Source: Algoriphagus sp.
GTDB taxonomy: Bacteria > Bacteroidota > Bacteroidia > Cytophagales > Cyclobacteriaceae
Reading direction: 5' to 3'
Length of the DNA: 36,254 nucleotides
Assembly: GCA_021298245.1 (NCBI GenBank)
Contig: JAJTDZ010000047.1
Coordinates: 1 to 36,254 of the forward strand
Below, piece after piece: positions 8,153 through 15,197 of this stretch. The notes below the pieces were generated by a model. The model had not been told where the DNA came from, did no database searches, and worked only from the letters and a program-made list of their open reading frames with translations. A program made the position numbers and the translations under genes. Every line of letters starts with the position of its first letter. Position 1 is the stretch's first letter.

Positions 8153-8160
8153 TACTTTTG
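8153..8160 (+). promoter_or_regulatory. Possible -7 element upstream of the first flippase-like gene
   Basis: TACTTTTG matches TAnnTTTG just after the panC stop and about 108 bases before the next ATG. No well-spaced -33 element is seen, so this may be chance. Confidence 0.25.
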
Positions 8161-8267
8161 CCTAATCAAGTATTTTTCTTGGGTCAAATCAAAAATTAAT
8201 CTGCAACGTTTTACCCTTTGATGCGATTACCAAGAAATAACAATCCCAAATCAATCCCCTAGCCTTG

Positions 8268-9275
8268 ATGGGAGCTTCTTCTCTTAAAAGTTTTATTCAA
8301 GTGATTTTATCCTTGGCGGTAGCCCTTGGGATTTTCTGGTATTTGTACCAGGACTTGGATGTGAAAAGTTTGCAGGCACAACTTCTTTCTAGCCATTGGG
8401 GATGGATCCTTTGTTCTCTGGGCATTGCTTGGGCGGGTTATTGGATTCGGGGATGGAGATGGGCCCTACTGATTCAAACGGAGGGGGAACAAGCTCCCGT
8501 GAGTGCTAGCCGTGCCTACCATGCAGTGATGGTAGGATACCTAATCAATCTGCTCGTCCCAAGAGCTGGAGAAGTGGCACGTTGCGGAGTGCTCGTTCGC
8601 AACAATGGCATCCCCCTGGGCCAGGGCCTGGGCACGGTGATCGTAGAGCGCAGCGTGGATTTATTATTTCTTGGAGCTACCATTTTACTGGCTTTCCTTT
8701 TAGAAAATCAACTTTTTATTTCCTTAGCGGATCAACTTTTGGATCTGGATCAGCTCGGCCACCAATGGTCCAAGCACTTTCCGGTAATACTGGGGATAGG
8801 TTTGGGTTTGGGGATAGTGCTTTATTTGCTTGGCAAAAAATACCGCAGGCACCCCATCCTTCAAAAAGTTCAACTTTTCTTCAAGCAACTAATTGCTGGA
8901 CTTCGTTCTATAGGATCGCTACAGAAGCCCTTGGGATTTTGGATAAGCTCTTTGGTCATTTGGATAATTTATTTTCTAACCATGTACACCGTTTCTCTTG
9001 GAATTGAATCTGCTGCCAATTTGTCTGCAAGTCAGGTGCTACTGGTGATGGTCATGGGAAGTATTGGCATGATTGCTCCTGTCCAAGGTGGGATTGGTAC
9101 TTTTCATGCGCTGGTAGCCTTTATTTTGATTGAATTTGGAGTTCCAGAAGCAGATGGCAAAATTTTTGCAGCCATCATTCACGGAACCCAAGTGGTGTTG
9201 GTGGTCGTAGTAGGTCTAGCCAGCTGGATCATGATGCTTAAACTTCCCCCTTGGAAAAAACCTTTTATTGAGTAA
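8268..9275 (+). CDS. Flippase-like (UPF0104 / lysylphosphatidylglycerol synthase TM family) membrane protein
   Basis: A 335-residue inner-membrane protein starting at ATG 8268 (a TTG lies one codon earlier). It has about eight hydrophobic segments; recognisable family blocks are RGWRWALLI near residue 65, the YLINLLVPRAGEVARC segment, GLGTVIVERSVDLLFL, and GSIGMIAPVQGGIGTFHALVAF near the C-terminus. The family (UPF0104, AglD2/YbhN-like) includes the membrane part of MprF, and several members are proposed lipid or glycolipid flippases. It lies after panC and before the YugP-type peptidase on the same strand. A second, shorter member of the family is at 25870-26739. Confidence 0.85.
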   Translation: MGASSLKSFIQVILSLAVALGIFWYLYQDLDVKSLQAQLLSSHWGWILCSLGIAWAGYWIRGWRWALLIQTEGEQAPVSASRAYHAVMVGYLINLLVPRAGEVARCGVLVRNNGIPLGQGLGTVIVERSVDLLFLGATILLAFLLENQLFISLADQLLDLDQLGHQWSKHFPVILGIGLGLGIVLYLLGKKYRRHPILQKVQLFFKQLIAGLRSIGSLQKPLGFWISSLVIWIIYFLTMYTVSLGIESAANLSASQVLLVMVMGSIGMIAPVQGGIGTFHALVAFILIEFGVPEADGKIFAAIIHGTQVVLVVVVGLASWIMMLKLPPWKKPFIE

Positions 9276-9310
9276 TTTCGTAATCACACCCAGTTAACCT
9301 CTATATACAC

Positions 9311-9997
9311 ATGATTATTCTAATTGTTGCCGTTTTTGCCATTCTTGGATTTGTCGTTAGCAGCCAACTGAAAAGCAAATTCAAGCGCTATTCTCAAACT
9401 TCCCTGCAAGCCAATCTTTCGGGGGAGGAAATTGCCAAACTCATGCTTGCCGATCATAATATCCATGAAGTTCGCGTGATTTGCGTGGAAGGTCAGCTTA
9501 CCGACCATTACAATCCTATGGACAAGACGGTAAACCTTTCTCCGGATGTTTTCTACGGAAGAAATGCTGCCGCTACGGCAGTTGCTGCGCACGAATGTGG
9601 CCACGCAGTGCAACATGCTACGGCATACTCCTGGTTGAGTTTCCGATCTGCAATGGTGCCCATTCAAAACATTTCTAGCAAGATTTTAAACTTTATCCTG
9701 ATTGCGTCTCTTTTTGGAGGATTTGCCTTAGGACTACCTTACGAATTCATTGGCTATTTGGTGGTTGGTTCCTATTCCGTCATGACGGTTTTTTCTTTGG
9801 TCACCTTGCCAGTGGAATTTGATGCCTCCAACCGGGCCTTAGCCTGGGTGCAGCAGAGAAACGTAGTGACTAGAGAAGAATACGCCATGTCTAAGGACGC
9901 CCTCAACTGGGCTGCTCGAACCTATTTGGTAGCCGCCTTAGCCTCTTTGGTGACCCTAGCCTATTATATCTTTGTGTTCTTTGGTAACCGAGATTAA
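9311..9997 (+). CDS. YugP-type zinc metallopeptidase
   Basis: A 228-residue membrane protease of the neutral zinc metallopeptidase family (PF04298). The N-terminus is a transmembrane helix (residues 1-18), followed by a helical part with SGEEIAKLMLADHNI. The sequence AAHECGHAVQH carries the HExxH zinc site (His94, Glu95, His98). Two more membrane segments follow at about 115-165, and the third zinc ligand is probably Glu in LPVEFDASNRAL. A further hydrophobic segment ends the protein. It begins 35 bases after the flippase-like gene, and a good terminator follows at 10019. The substrates of this family are not well known. Confidence 0.9.
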   Translation: MIILIVAVFAILGFVVSSQLKSKFKRYSQTSLQANLSGEEIAKLMLADHNIHEVRVICVEGQLTDHYNPMDKTVNLSPDVFYGRNAAATAVAAHECGHAVQHATAYSWLSFRSAMVPIQNISSKILNFILIASLFGGFALGLPYEFIGYLVVGSYSVMTVFSLVTLPVEFDASNRALAWVQQRNVVTREEYAMSKDALNWAARTYLVAALASLVTLAYYIFVFFGNRD

Positions 9998-10018
9998 ATG
10001 AAATTTTAAATAAATGAT

Positions 10019-10047
10019 AAGGGACTTAATCGTCCCTTTTCTTTTTT
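10019..10047 (+). terminator. Rho-independent terminator after the zinc peptidase gene
   Basis: AAGGGAC and GTCCCTT form a 7-bp stem with a 6-base loop followed by TTCTTTTTT, 21 bases after the stop codon. It closes the panC-flippase-peptidase stretch. Confidence 0.9.
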
Positions 10048-10086
10048 GTACTAACTTTTCACCACGATATACACCCAAATTACTTG

Positions 10087-11226
10087 ATGAACTTTCAACT
10101 TTCAGAGGAGCACCTAGCCGTACAGGAAGCGGCTAGAGAATTTGCACAAACAGAACTTTTACCCGGTGTCATCGATAGAGATACCGAGGCCAAATTTCCC
10201 GCAGCACAAGTCAAAAAAATGGGGGAGTTGGGCTTTATGGGCATGATGGTTGACCCTGCCTATGGCGGTGGAGGCATGGACACGATTTCTTATGTAATCG
10301 CCATGGAGGAGCTCTCCAAAATTGATGCCTCTGCTTCCGTTTGCATGTCGGTCAACAATTCCTTGGTGTGCTGGGGCCTGGAAAAGTACGGTACCGAAGA
10401 TCAAAAGCAAAAATACCTGAGCAAATTGGCATCGGGAGAGAAAATTGGCGCCTTTTGCCTTTCTGAACCAGAAGCTGGTTCGGATGCCACTTCCCAAAGA
10501 ACCCGCGCTGAGCTCAAAGGGGACCACTACCTCTTGAATGGTACCAAAAACTGGATTACTAACGGTTCTTCGGCAAGCATCTACTTGGTGATCGCCCAGA
10601 CGGATCCCAGCAAAGGCCATAAGGGCATCTCGGTGTTTATCATTGAAAAAGGTTGGGAGGGATTTGTCATTGGCAAGAAAGAAGATAAGCTGGGGATTAG
10701 AGGCTCAGATACCCATTCCTTGCTTTTCACCGACGTGAAAGTGCCCCTGGAAAACCGTATCGGAGACGAAGGATTTGGCTTTACCTTTGCCATGGAAACC
10801 CTCAACGGAGGCCGAATAGGGATTGCTGCGCAAGCCTTGGGCATTGCTTCTGGGGCCTACGAACTCGCTTTAAAGTATTCCAAAGAGCGTTCTGCCTTTG
10901 GAAAGCCCATCAGCCAACACCAAGCCATACAATTCAAATTGGCTGACATGGCAGTACAAATTGAAGCAGCAAGACTTTTGGTCTACAAAGCTGCTTGGAT
11001 CAAAGACCAGGGGGAAGAATACGCACAAGCCTCCGCTATGGCCAAGCTGTATGCCTCCGAAGTAGCCATGCAAGTGACCATAGAAGCTGTGCAAATCCAT
11101 GGGGGCTACGGCTATGTGAAAGAATACCATGTGGAGCGCCTGATGAGGGATGCAAAAATCACTCAGATCTACGAAGGTACCTCAGAAATTCAACGGATTG
11201 TTATTTCACGGGGAGTCTTGAAATAG
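10087..11226 (+). CDS. Acyl-CoA dehydrogenase (short-chain/butyryl type)
   Basis: A 379-residue FAD enzyme, usual length, starting at ATG 10087 (a TTG lies one codon earlier). It forms the alpha,beta-double bond of acyl-CoA in beta-oxidation or amino-acid breakdown and passes electrons to ETF. N-terminal helical domain: MNFQLSEEHLAVQEAAREFA. Middle beta domain: GAFCLSEPEAGSDA and LNGTKNWITNG, the FAD/substrate signature. C-terminal helical domain: ERSAFGKPISQHQAIQFKLADMA and QIYEGTSEIQRIVISR, where the Glu of GTSE is the expected catalytic base. This pattern is closest to butyryl/short-chain dehydrogenases. It appears to be a one-gene unit, with terminators on both sides. Confidence 0.95.
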   Translation: MNFQLSEEHLAVQEAAREFAQTELLPGVIDRDTEAKFPAAQVKKMGELGFMGMMVDPAYGGGGMDTISYVIAMEELSKIDASASVCMSVNNSLVCWGLEKYGTEDQKQKYLSKLASGEKIGAFCLSEPEAGSDATSQRTRAELKGDHYLLNGTKNWITNGSSASIYLVIAQTDPSKGHKGISVFIIEKGWEGFVIGKKEDKLGIRGSDTHSLLFTDVKVPLENRIGDEGFGFTFAMETLNGGRIGIAAQALGIASGAYELALKYSKERSAFGKPISQHQAIQFKLADMAVQIEAARLLVYKAAWIKDQGEEYAQASAMAKLYASEVAMQVTIEAVQIHGGYGYVKEYHVERLMRDAKITQIYEGTSEIQRIVISRGVLK

Positions 11227-11245
11227 TACACAAAATTCACCGTTT

Positions 11246-11285
11246 AAGAGGGTAATTGTAAAAAAATTTTACCCTCTTTTTTTTA
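11246..11285 (+). terminator. Rho-independent terminator after the acyl-CoA dehydrogenase gene
   Basis: AAGAGGGTAA pairs with TTACCCTCTT around an A/T-rich loop and runs into a long T tract, 20 bases after the stop. Confidence 0.9.
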
Positions 11286-11310
11286 TTTATTTTATTATTT
11301 TAAGTGTATA

Positions 11311-11342
11311 TTGCCTATTCTAAATTAGAAAAGTTACATTTT
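11311..11342 (+). promoter_or_regulatory. Possible promoter of the AraC-family gene
   Basis: TTG at 11311 and TACATTTT at 11335-11342 (one base off TAnnTTTG) are separated by 21 bases. The ATG follows 23 bases later. Confidence 0.4.
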
Positions 11343-11365
11343 TAACTCTGAATTTTTAAGGATTT

Positions 11366-12292
11366 ATGGAATACTACAATAAAGTAATTGAATCGGTTCA
11401 AGTCAGATTTATCAAAGGCAACAATTACAAAATTGAAAAGCCAACAGCAGTAGTCAATTACAAGGAAAATGAAAATACCCTCATCTTGCTTCATCACGGG
11501 AGTTTGAAATTTGGTGATAACCAGGAGCTGATCAACGAGAGCGAGGTGATTTTTATTCCAAAAGACAGGCAAACACCCCTCACGTTTGGAGCTAAAGCCT
11601 CCCGTCAGGAAATCAGTATGGAGCAATTTTCTGACAATAGAAAAAAGCACCTGCAAAGTATTTCTTTCAAAGAAATCAAAGCCAGCGAAGAAGATTGCAT
11701 TTCTATGCTCCAATTTGAGTCCAAGGTCTTTGATGTGGTCAATTTTTTCAATTCCCTAGATATTCCCCCCTTTGTGATTCGATTCAATGACCGAATCGCC
11801 ACCTTGGTAGAGGACCTGATGAAAGAGATAGAAAATTCCAGCGTAGGTAAAGAAAGAATTCTGAAGGCATTGACCGAGGTGCTGGTCATCGAACTGTTGA
11901 GACATATCTTGAAAAATAGATTGTTTACTGAGGAACTTTCTACCAACTCCACCTATTTCAAAGATCCTCGACTGATCGACTTGTTTAACTTTATCAAAAG
12001 CAATATCGGAGGAGATTTGTCCAATAAGGTATTGGCAAGGGTGGCCAACGTTTCTGAAGATTATGTAGGCCAGTACTTCAAGATGCTTACAGGGATCAAT
12101 CCACAAGATTACATCGAATACCAGCGCCTAGAAGCCGCGGTAGACCTCCTTCGCACCACCAAGAAATCTATCCGCACCATAGGCAAAGAAGTTGGGTACA
12201 AGGACACGGCTTACTTCTGCAGGAGATTTAAAATGATGTATGGAGTGCCTGCAGGAAAAATGCGAAGAAGGGAATCCCTCATCAATGTCTAA
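11366..12292 (+). CDS. AraC-family transcriptional regulator
   Basis: A 308-residue regulator. Residues 1-100 look like a small beta-rich sensor domain (LILLHHGSLKFGDNQELINESEVIFIPKDRQTPLTFG, cupin-like). A helical linker follows. The last 100 residues are the two helix-turn-helix units of the AraC family: NKVLARVANVSEDYVGQYFKMLTGINPQDYIEYQRLEAAVDLL, then SIRTIGKEVGYKDTAYFCRRFKMMYGVPAGKMR. The inducer is not predictable. The TAA stop codon is formed by the first bases of the repeat copy at 12291, and the repeat's first hairpin works as the terminator. It may control itself or the acyl-CoA dehydrogenase upstream, but nothing in the sequence shows this. Confidence 0.92.
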   Translation: MEYYNKVIESVQVRFIKGNNYKIEKPTAVVNYKENENTLILLHHGSLKFGDNQELINESEVIFIPKDRQTPLTFGAKASRQEISMEQFSDNRKKHLQSISFKEIKASEEDCISMLQFESKVFDVVNFFNSLDIPPFVIRFNDRIATLVEDLMKEIENSSVGKERILKALTEVLVIELLRHILKNRLFTEELSTNSTYFKDPRLIDLFNFIKSNIGGDLSNKVLARVANVSEDYVGQYFKMLTGINPQDYIEYQRLEAAVDLLRTTKKSIRTIGKEVGYKDTAYFCRRFKMMYGVPAGKMRRRESLINV

Positions 12293-12364
12293 CCTTTGAG
12301 GTCTCCAGGACCTCGAAGGTTTTTTCTTTGAGTAATTAAACATTCGAGGTTTGTAAAACCTCAA
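12291..12364. repeat. Double-hairpin intergenic repeat, copy 1
   Basis: 74 bases identical to 12372-12445, 81 bases apart. The unit starts with hairpin 1 (AACCTTTGAGGTC, loop TCCAG, GACCTCGAAGGTT; 13-bp stem with one G-T pair) followed by TTTTTTCTTT, a strong terminator on the plus strand. Hairpin 2 (AACATTCGAGGTTT and AAAACCTCAA) follows; in this copy its 3' arm is cut short. The repeat's first two bases complete the stop codon of the AraC gene. Confidence 0.9.
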
Positions 12365-12371
12365 CAATTAG

Positions 12372-12445
12372 AACCTTTGAGGTCTCCAGGACCTCGAAGG
12401 TTTTTTCTTTGAGTAATTAAACATTCGAGGTTTGTAAAACCTCAA
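12372..12445. repeat. Double-hairpin intergenic repeat, copy 2
   Basis: Second identical 74-base copy, separated from copy 1 by seven bases. Here hairpin 2 is complete through 12450 (AACATTCGAGGTTT with AAACCTCAAATGTT). Its last bases supply the TGA stop (12444-12442) and the final codons of the minus-strand gene at 12442-12822. The layout resembles REP/BIME-type elements; whether other copies exist in the genome cannot be seen here. Confidence 0.9.
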
Positions 12446-12822
12446 ATGTTTTCCTTCTTTTCCACAGGTTTTTCGGGTTCAGCAAAAAACTGTGTGTAAA
12501 GTTTATCCTTGGCTAGCCCTATTCCCAAGAAAAGGAGTTTTTCTAGCAACCCTGACCATAAGGATGCACTTTTCTTTTGGGTCAATCTTTCCTTGATCTC
12601 TGGGGTCAGGAGCCCTTCTTTTTCCAAGACTTGCATGGCCTTGTCTGTCTGATTGGCCTGTTTCTTTTTGGCAAGTTGAACCACTCCATATACCAATACA
12701 GCTCCTACGGCTACAGCAGCTCCTACCTTGAGCCAGTCTTCAGACCCTTTTTTAAATACATCCAATTGCTTGGCTAATGAGCGTTCTAGCTCCTCGGATT
12801 TATTTTGTAGGTCCTTATTCAT
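12442..12822 (-). CDS. Small membrane protein of unknown function, coupled to a holin-like gene
   Basis: About 126 residues from the ATG at 12822 (MNKDLQNKSEEL), chosen because it overlaps the stop of the upstream gene by eight bases (ATGAATAA), a coupling signal. An earlier ATG at 12837 is possible. The protein has an N-terminal charged helix, one hydrophobic segment (VGAAVAVGAVLVYGVVQLA, about residues 33-52), a charged middle, and a weakly hydrophobic helix (LLEKLLFLGIGLAK) near the end. Lys-rich regions surround the membrane part, as in YqjD/YtxH-like stress proteins, but I cannot assign a family. It is in an operon with the holin-like gene. Confidence 0.75.
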   Translation of the reverse strand: MNKDLQNKSEELERSLAKQLDVFKKGSEDWLKVGAAVAVGAVLVYGVVQLAKKKQANQTDKAMQVLEKEGLLTPEIKERLTQKKSASLWSGLLEKLLFLGIGLAKDKLYTQFFAEPEKPVEKKENI

Positions 12823-13174
12823 GAGATTTTTTTTCACTGGTTGACTTAAAAATAAACCGCTTCAATGAAGAATTAACGCTCCGCTGTACCCCCTCTGCAT
12901 CTTTGCTCAGATACAAAATCAGCACCAGCAGCAGGTACAAGAGCCCTACTGCCAAGAATCCCAAGTAAGGACTTTGGGTAACTTGGCTGATGAAAAAGGC
13001 GATGGAAAGAGAAACAAATAGGAATACCAACAGCATCAAACAACCCAACAACACCAACAAGATCAATCGGGAAAGTATCCCCACGAGTTGATCTTGAATG
13101 TCAGACTTGACCATCTCTATTTTGGTCTCTAAAATAGCCTTCAGGGTCTGGAGAATTTCAGTAAAATTTAGCAT
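12815..13174 (-). CDS. Phage-holin-family (YqjE/Holin-X-like) membrane protein
   Basis: A 119-residue protein: an amphipathic N-terminal helix (residues 1-30), two membrane helices (about 33-60 with LILLVLLGCLMLLVFLFVSL and 70-90 with LGFLAVGLLYLLLVLILYL) and a basic C-terminal tail. This arrangement matches the phage holin family 3-superfamily 6 (PF07332), which in free-living bacteria is chromosomal and linked to small YqjD/YtxH-like proteins, not to phage. The gene overlaps the next one by eight bases. The role is probably envelope-related, but this is inference. Confidence 0.75.
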   Translation of the reverse strand: MLNFTEILQTLKAILETKIEMVKSDIQDQLVGILSRLILLVLLGCLMLLVFLFVSLSIAFFISQVTQSPYLGFLAVGLLYLLLVLILYLSKDAEGVQRSVNSSLKRFIFKSTSEKKSHE

Positions 13175-13267
13175 GCGAAAAAAGCGTTATGGGGCAACCT
13201 CCCTGTGTAATTTACCACCGAATATACTTGAAAACTAAGGATCAAAAAAATCAAATTGCCCCTTCCC

Positions 13268-13760
13268 TCATTGCTGCTTATAAAAGGCATCCCTCAACAC
13301 CAATTCCAGGGCCATGAAGATGGCTTGATTGACCGGATACTGTACCGAAAGGGCCTCATCTATGTCCTTGAGCCGGGTGTAGTAGGCAGGCGCTAGGGGC
13401 ATGTCTAGGTCTTCGTTGATCCCATTGGGAAGAAGTGGTAGACAACTCCTCCGCTAAAGCCTCTGCCAGTCCTTTTTTATGTAAATCAAAAGCTAGAGGC
13501 AAAAACTCAAGAGCTGTAGCAGGTACCTCTGGGTTTGAGCAACAAAAGCCACAACCTGAAATACAGCCCATTCCTCCTTCTTGATGAAAGCGACTTGCCT
13601 CTACTTCCAAATCATGAAATAAGGCCTCCACGGCTTGAGATTTTTCTAAAAGAGTCATAGGCGAGGCATAGTCTACAAAAATAGGGGGCGAGAAGGGCAA
13701 TTCTCGTACTTCCTGATTGTTTTTTTCCAGCTCATGCTCAAGGAATTGCGAGGGTGTTTT
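13268..13760 (-). pseudogene. Broken YkgJ-family cysteine-cluster gene (internal deletion and frameshift)
   Basis: The first frame is open from 13760 and carries KTPSQFLEHELEKNN, then GCISGCGFCCSNPEVPATALEFLPLAF, the metal-binding CxxCxxCC block of the YkgJ/PF03692 family, and ends at 13356 with an out-of-place tail. The second half continues in another frame from about 13430 (PNGINEDLDMPLAPAYY, then YPVNQAIFMALELVLRDAFYK) to a TGA at 13268. Between them the usual middle part with the second Cys cluster and the RPxxCRxFG-like motif is missing, an estimated 60-80 residues. No ATG lies at the natural beginning: TAG precedes Lys, and the only start in frame is a TTG at 13700. The gene is therefore a remnant, unless the sequence has an assembly error. 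Confidence 0.75.
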
Positions 13761-13821
13761 CTAATTTTCTTACCTTTCTTATTCAGAAATCGTAATCTTG
13801 ATAGATAAGATTAAAAAAATT

Positions 13822-14550
13822 ATGAGCGAGTTAGACGAAAAAAATTCGGAGGATAGAATCCGACAGGCATTTAAAGAAAGAGACTGGAGTGAAATAAAAA
13901 GCGCAGATTCTTGGGCCATTTTTAAGGTAATGTCCGAGTTTGTGGAAGGATTTGAAAAACTAGCTAAAATAGGCCCTTGCGTAACCATTTTTGGTTCGGC
14001 ACGCACCCCAAGAGACCACCACTACTACGGGGTGGCTGAGGAAATTGCCGCCAAACTGGTACGTCATGGCTATGGTGTCATCACCGGAGGAGGTCCTGGC
14101 ATTATGGAGGCTGGAAATAAGGGGGCCTTTTCTCAAGGAGGAAAATCCGTGGGCCTCAATATCCATTTGCCTTTTGAACAATTCAATAACCTATACATCG
14201 ACCGAGACAAGCTACTCACCTTCGATTATTTCTTTGTACGCAAGGTGATGTTTATCCGCTATTCCCAGGGATTTGTAGTACTTCCTGGAGGGTTTGGCAC
14301 GTTGGATGAATTGTTTGAGGCACTTACCCTCATTCAGACCAATAAAATCGGAAGATTTCCCATCGTCTTGGTAGGAAAAAAATACTGGGAAGGATTAATC
14401 GATTGGATCAAAACTACTTTGCTTGAGCAGGACCTGCATTACATCAGTCCTTCAGACTTGGATCTCTTTTGCGTGGTAGACGATGCCACCGAGGCCGTAA
14501 AAGTGATAGATGAGTTTTACAGCAAGTATTTGCTAAGTCCTAATTTCTAG
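13822..14550 (+). CDS. LOG-family protein (Rossmann fold, TIGR00730 type)
   Basis: 242 residues from the ATG at 13822 (MSELDEKN); a TTG 24 bases earlier would add eight residues. The LOG signatures are present: VTIFGSARTP, GYGVITGGGPGIMEAGNKGA and VVLPGGFGTLDELFEALTL, where PGGxGTxxE is the phosphoribohydrolase motif. Family enzymes remove the ribose phosphate from nucleotides such as cytokinin or purine monophosphates; the true substrate in this group is not settled. An N-terminal extension of about 50 residues with FKVMSEFVEGFEKL is typical of the Bacteroidota branch. The gene is convergent with the unknown gene at 14591-15094. Confidence 0.92.
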   Translation: MSELDEKNSEDRIRQAFKERDWSEIKSADSWAIFKVMSEFVEGFEKLAKIGPCVTIFGSARTPRDHHYYGVAEEIAAKLVRHGYGVITGGGPGIMEAGNKGAFSQGGKSVGLNIHLPFEQFNNLYIDRDKLLTFDYFFVRKVMFIRYSQGFVVLPGGFGTLDELFEALTLIQTNKIGRFPIVLVGKKYWEGLIDWIKTTLLEQDLHYISPSDLDLFCVVDDATEAVKVIDEFYSKYLLSPNF

Positions 14551-14590
14551 TTCTAGGATTTTCTAGGAAAATTTAGAAAGTTTTAGACCA

Positions 14591-15094
14591 TCAAGACACC
14601 CGAAGGAGAAGCTCCCCTTGCCTTTTGATGACCTTTAAATCAAAAAATTGATTGATAAAGGCCTTGCAGTGATTTTCAGCCCATTCTGCCCGAGTCTCTG
14701 TATCAAACAGCAAGGTCATCCTGAGCATGGTCTTGACGTAAGCCTCGTGCTGACCCAAGTGACGAATGTAGCCAAGAAAGGCCTCGTGCCAATCTTGTTG
14801 AAATTTTTCTAGATGCGTACGGCCATCAAATAAAAGTTCCAATTGATTGTCACCATGGCGGTAGCGGTACACCCCACAAAGTTGTCTGTAGATCAGCCGT
14901 AGACGATCCTTGGGGTAGTTCCACTCTTCCATGATCCTAGAAAAAGTAGGATCCATCAGGCGCAGGGGATTGTAAAGATGGGTGTAGGACACCTTCAGTT
15001 CTTCTACCATTTGGACAATCAAATCTTCTTCACAGGCCGTTTGGGCTTGCCGAAGCAGGTAGTTTTTATCCAAAGGGAATAATTTCTGAATCAT
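14591..15094 (-). CDS. Conserved-looking hypothetical protein
   Basis: A 167-residue soluble protein with no signal peptide or membrane segment and no motif I recognise. It is helical in character and rich in aromatic and charged residues (LRLIYRQLCGVYRYRHGDNQLELLFDG, FLGYIRHLGQHEAYVKTMLRMTLLFDTETRAEWAENHCKAFINQFF). The ATG at 15094 is the natural start. Codon use looks like that of its neighbours. It lies between the LOG gene and the damaged ddl gene, about 100 bases from the latter. Confidence 0.65.
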   Translation of the reverse strand: MIQKLFPLDKNYLLRQAQTACEEDLIVQMVEELKVSYTHLYNPLRLMDPTFSRIMEEWNYPKDRLRLIYRQLCGVYRYRHGDNQLELLFDGRTHLEKFQQDWHEAFLGYIRHLGQHEAYVKTMLRMTLLFDTETRAEWAENHCKAFINQFFDLKVIKRQGELLLRVS

Positions 15095-15197
15095 GGTAGA
15101 CCTTTGCCTCAGTAAAAATAATCAGATATTGGATGTTTTGGTAAAAGTAATGCCACTACAGGGTAAAAATTTTATTTGTCGCTATTCCTCCTTGGTC

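Noticed and set aside
12291..12445. Two identical repeats as a minimal CRISPR
   Set aside because: The units are 74 bp with a 7-bp spacer, contain two hairpins each, and no cas genes are present.
12442..13174. Holin-like gene as sign of a prophage
   Set aside because: No lysin, tail, capsid, integrase or other phage gene is nearby, and this holin family is common as a normal chromosomal gene.
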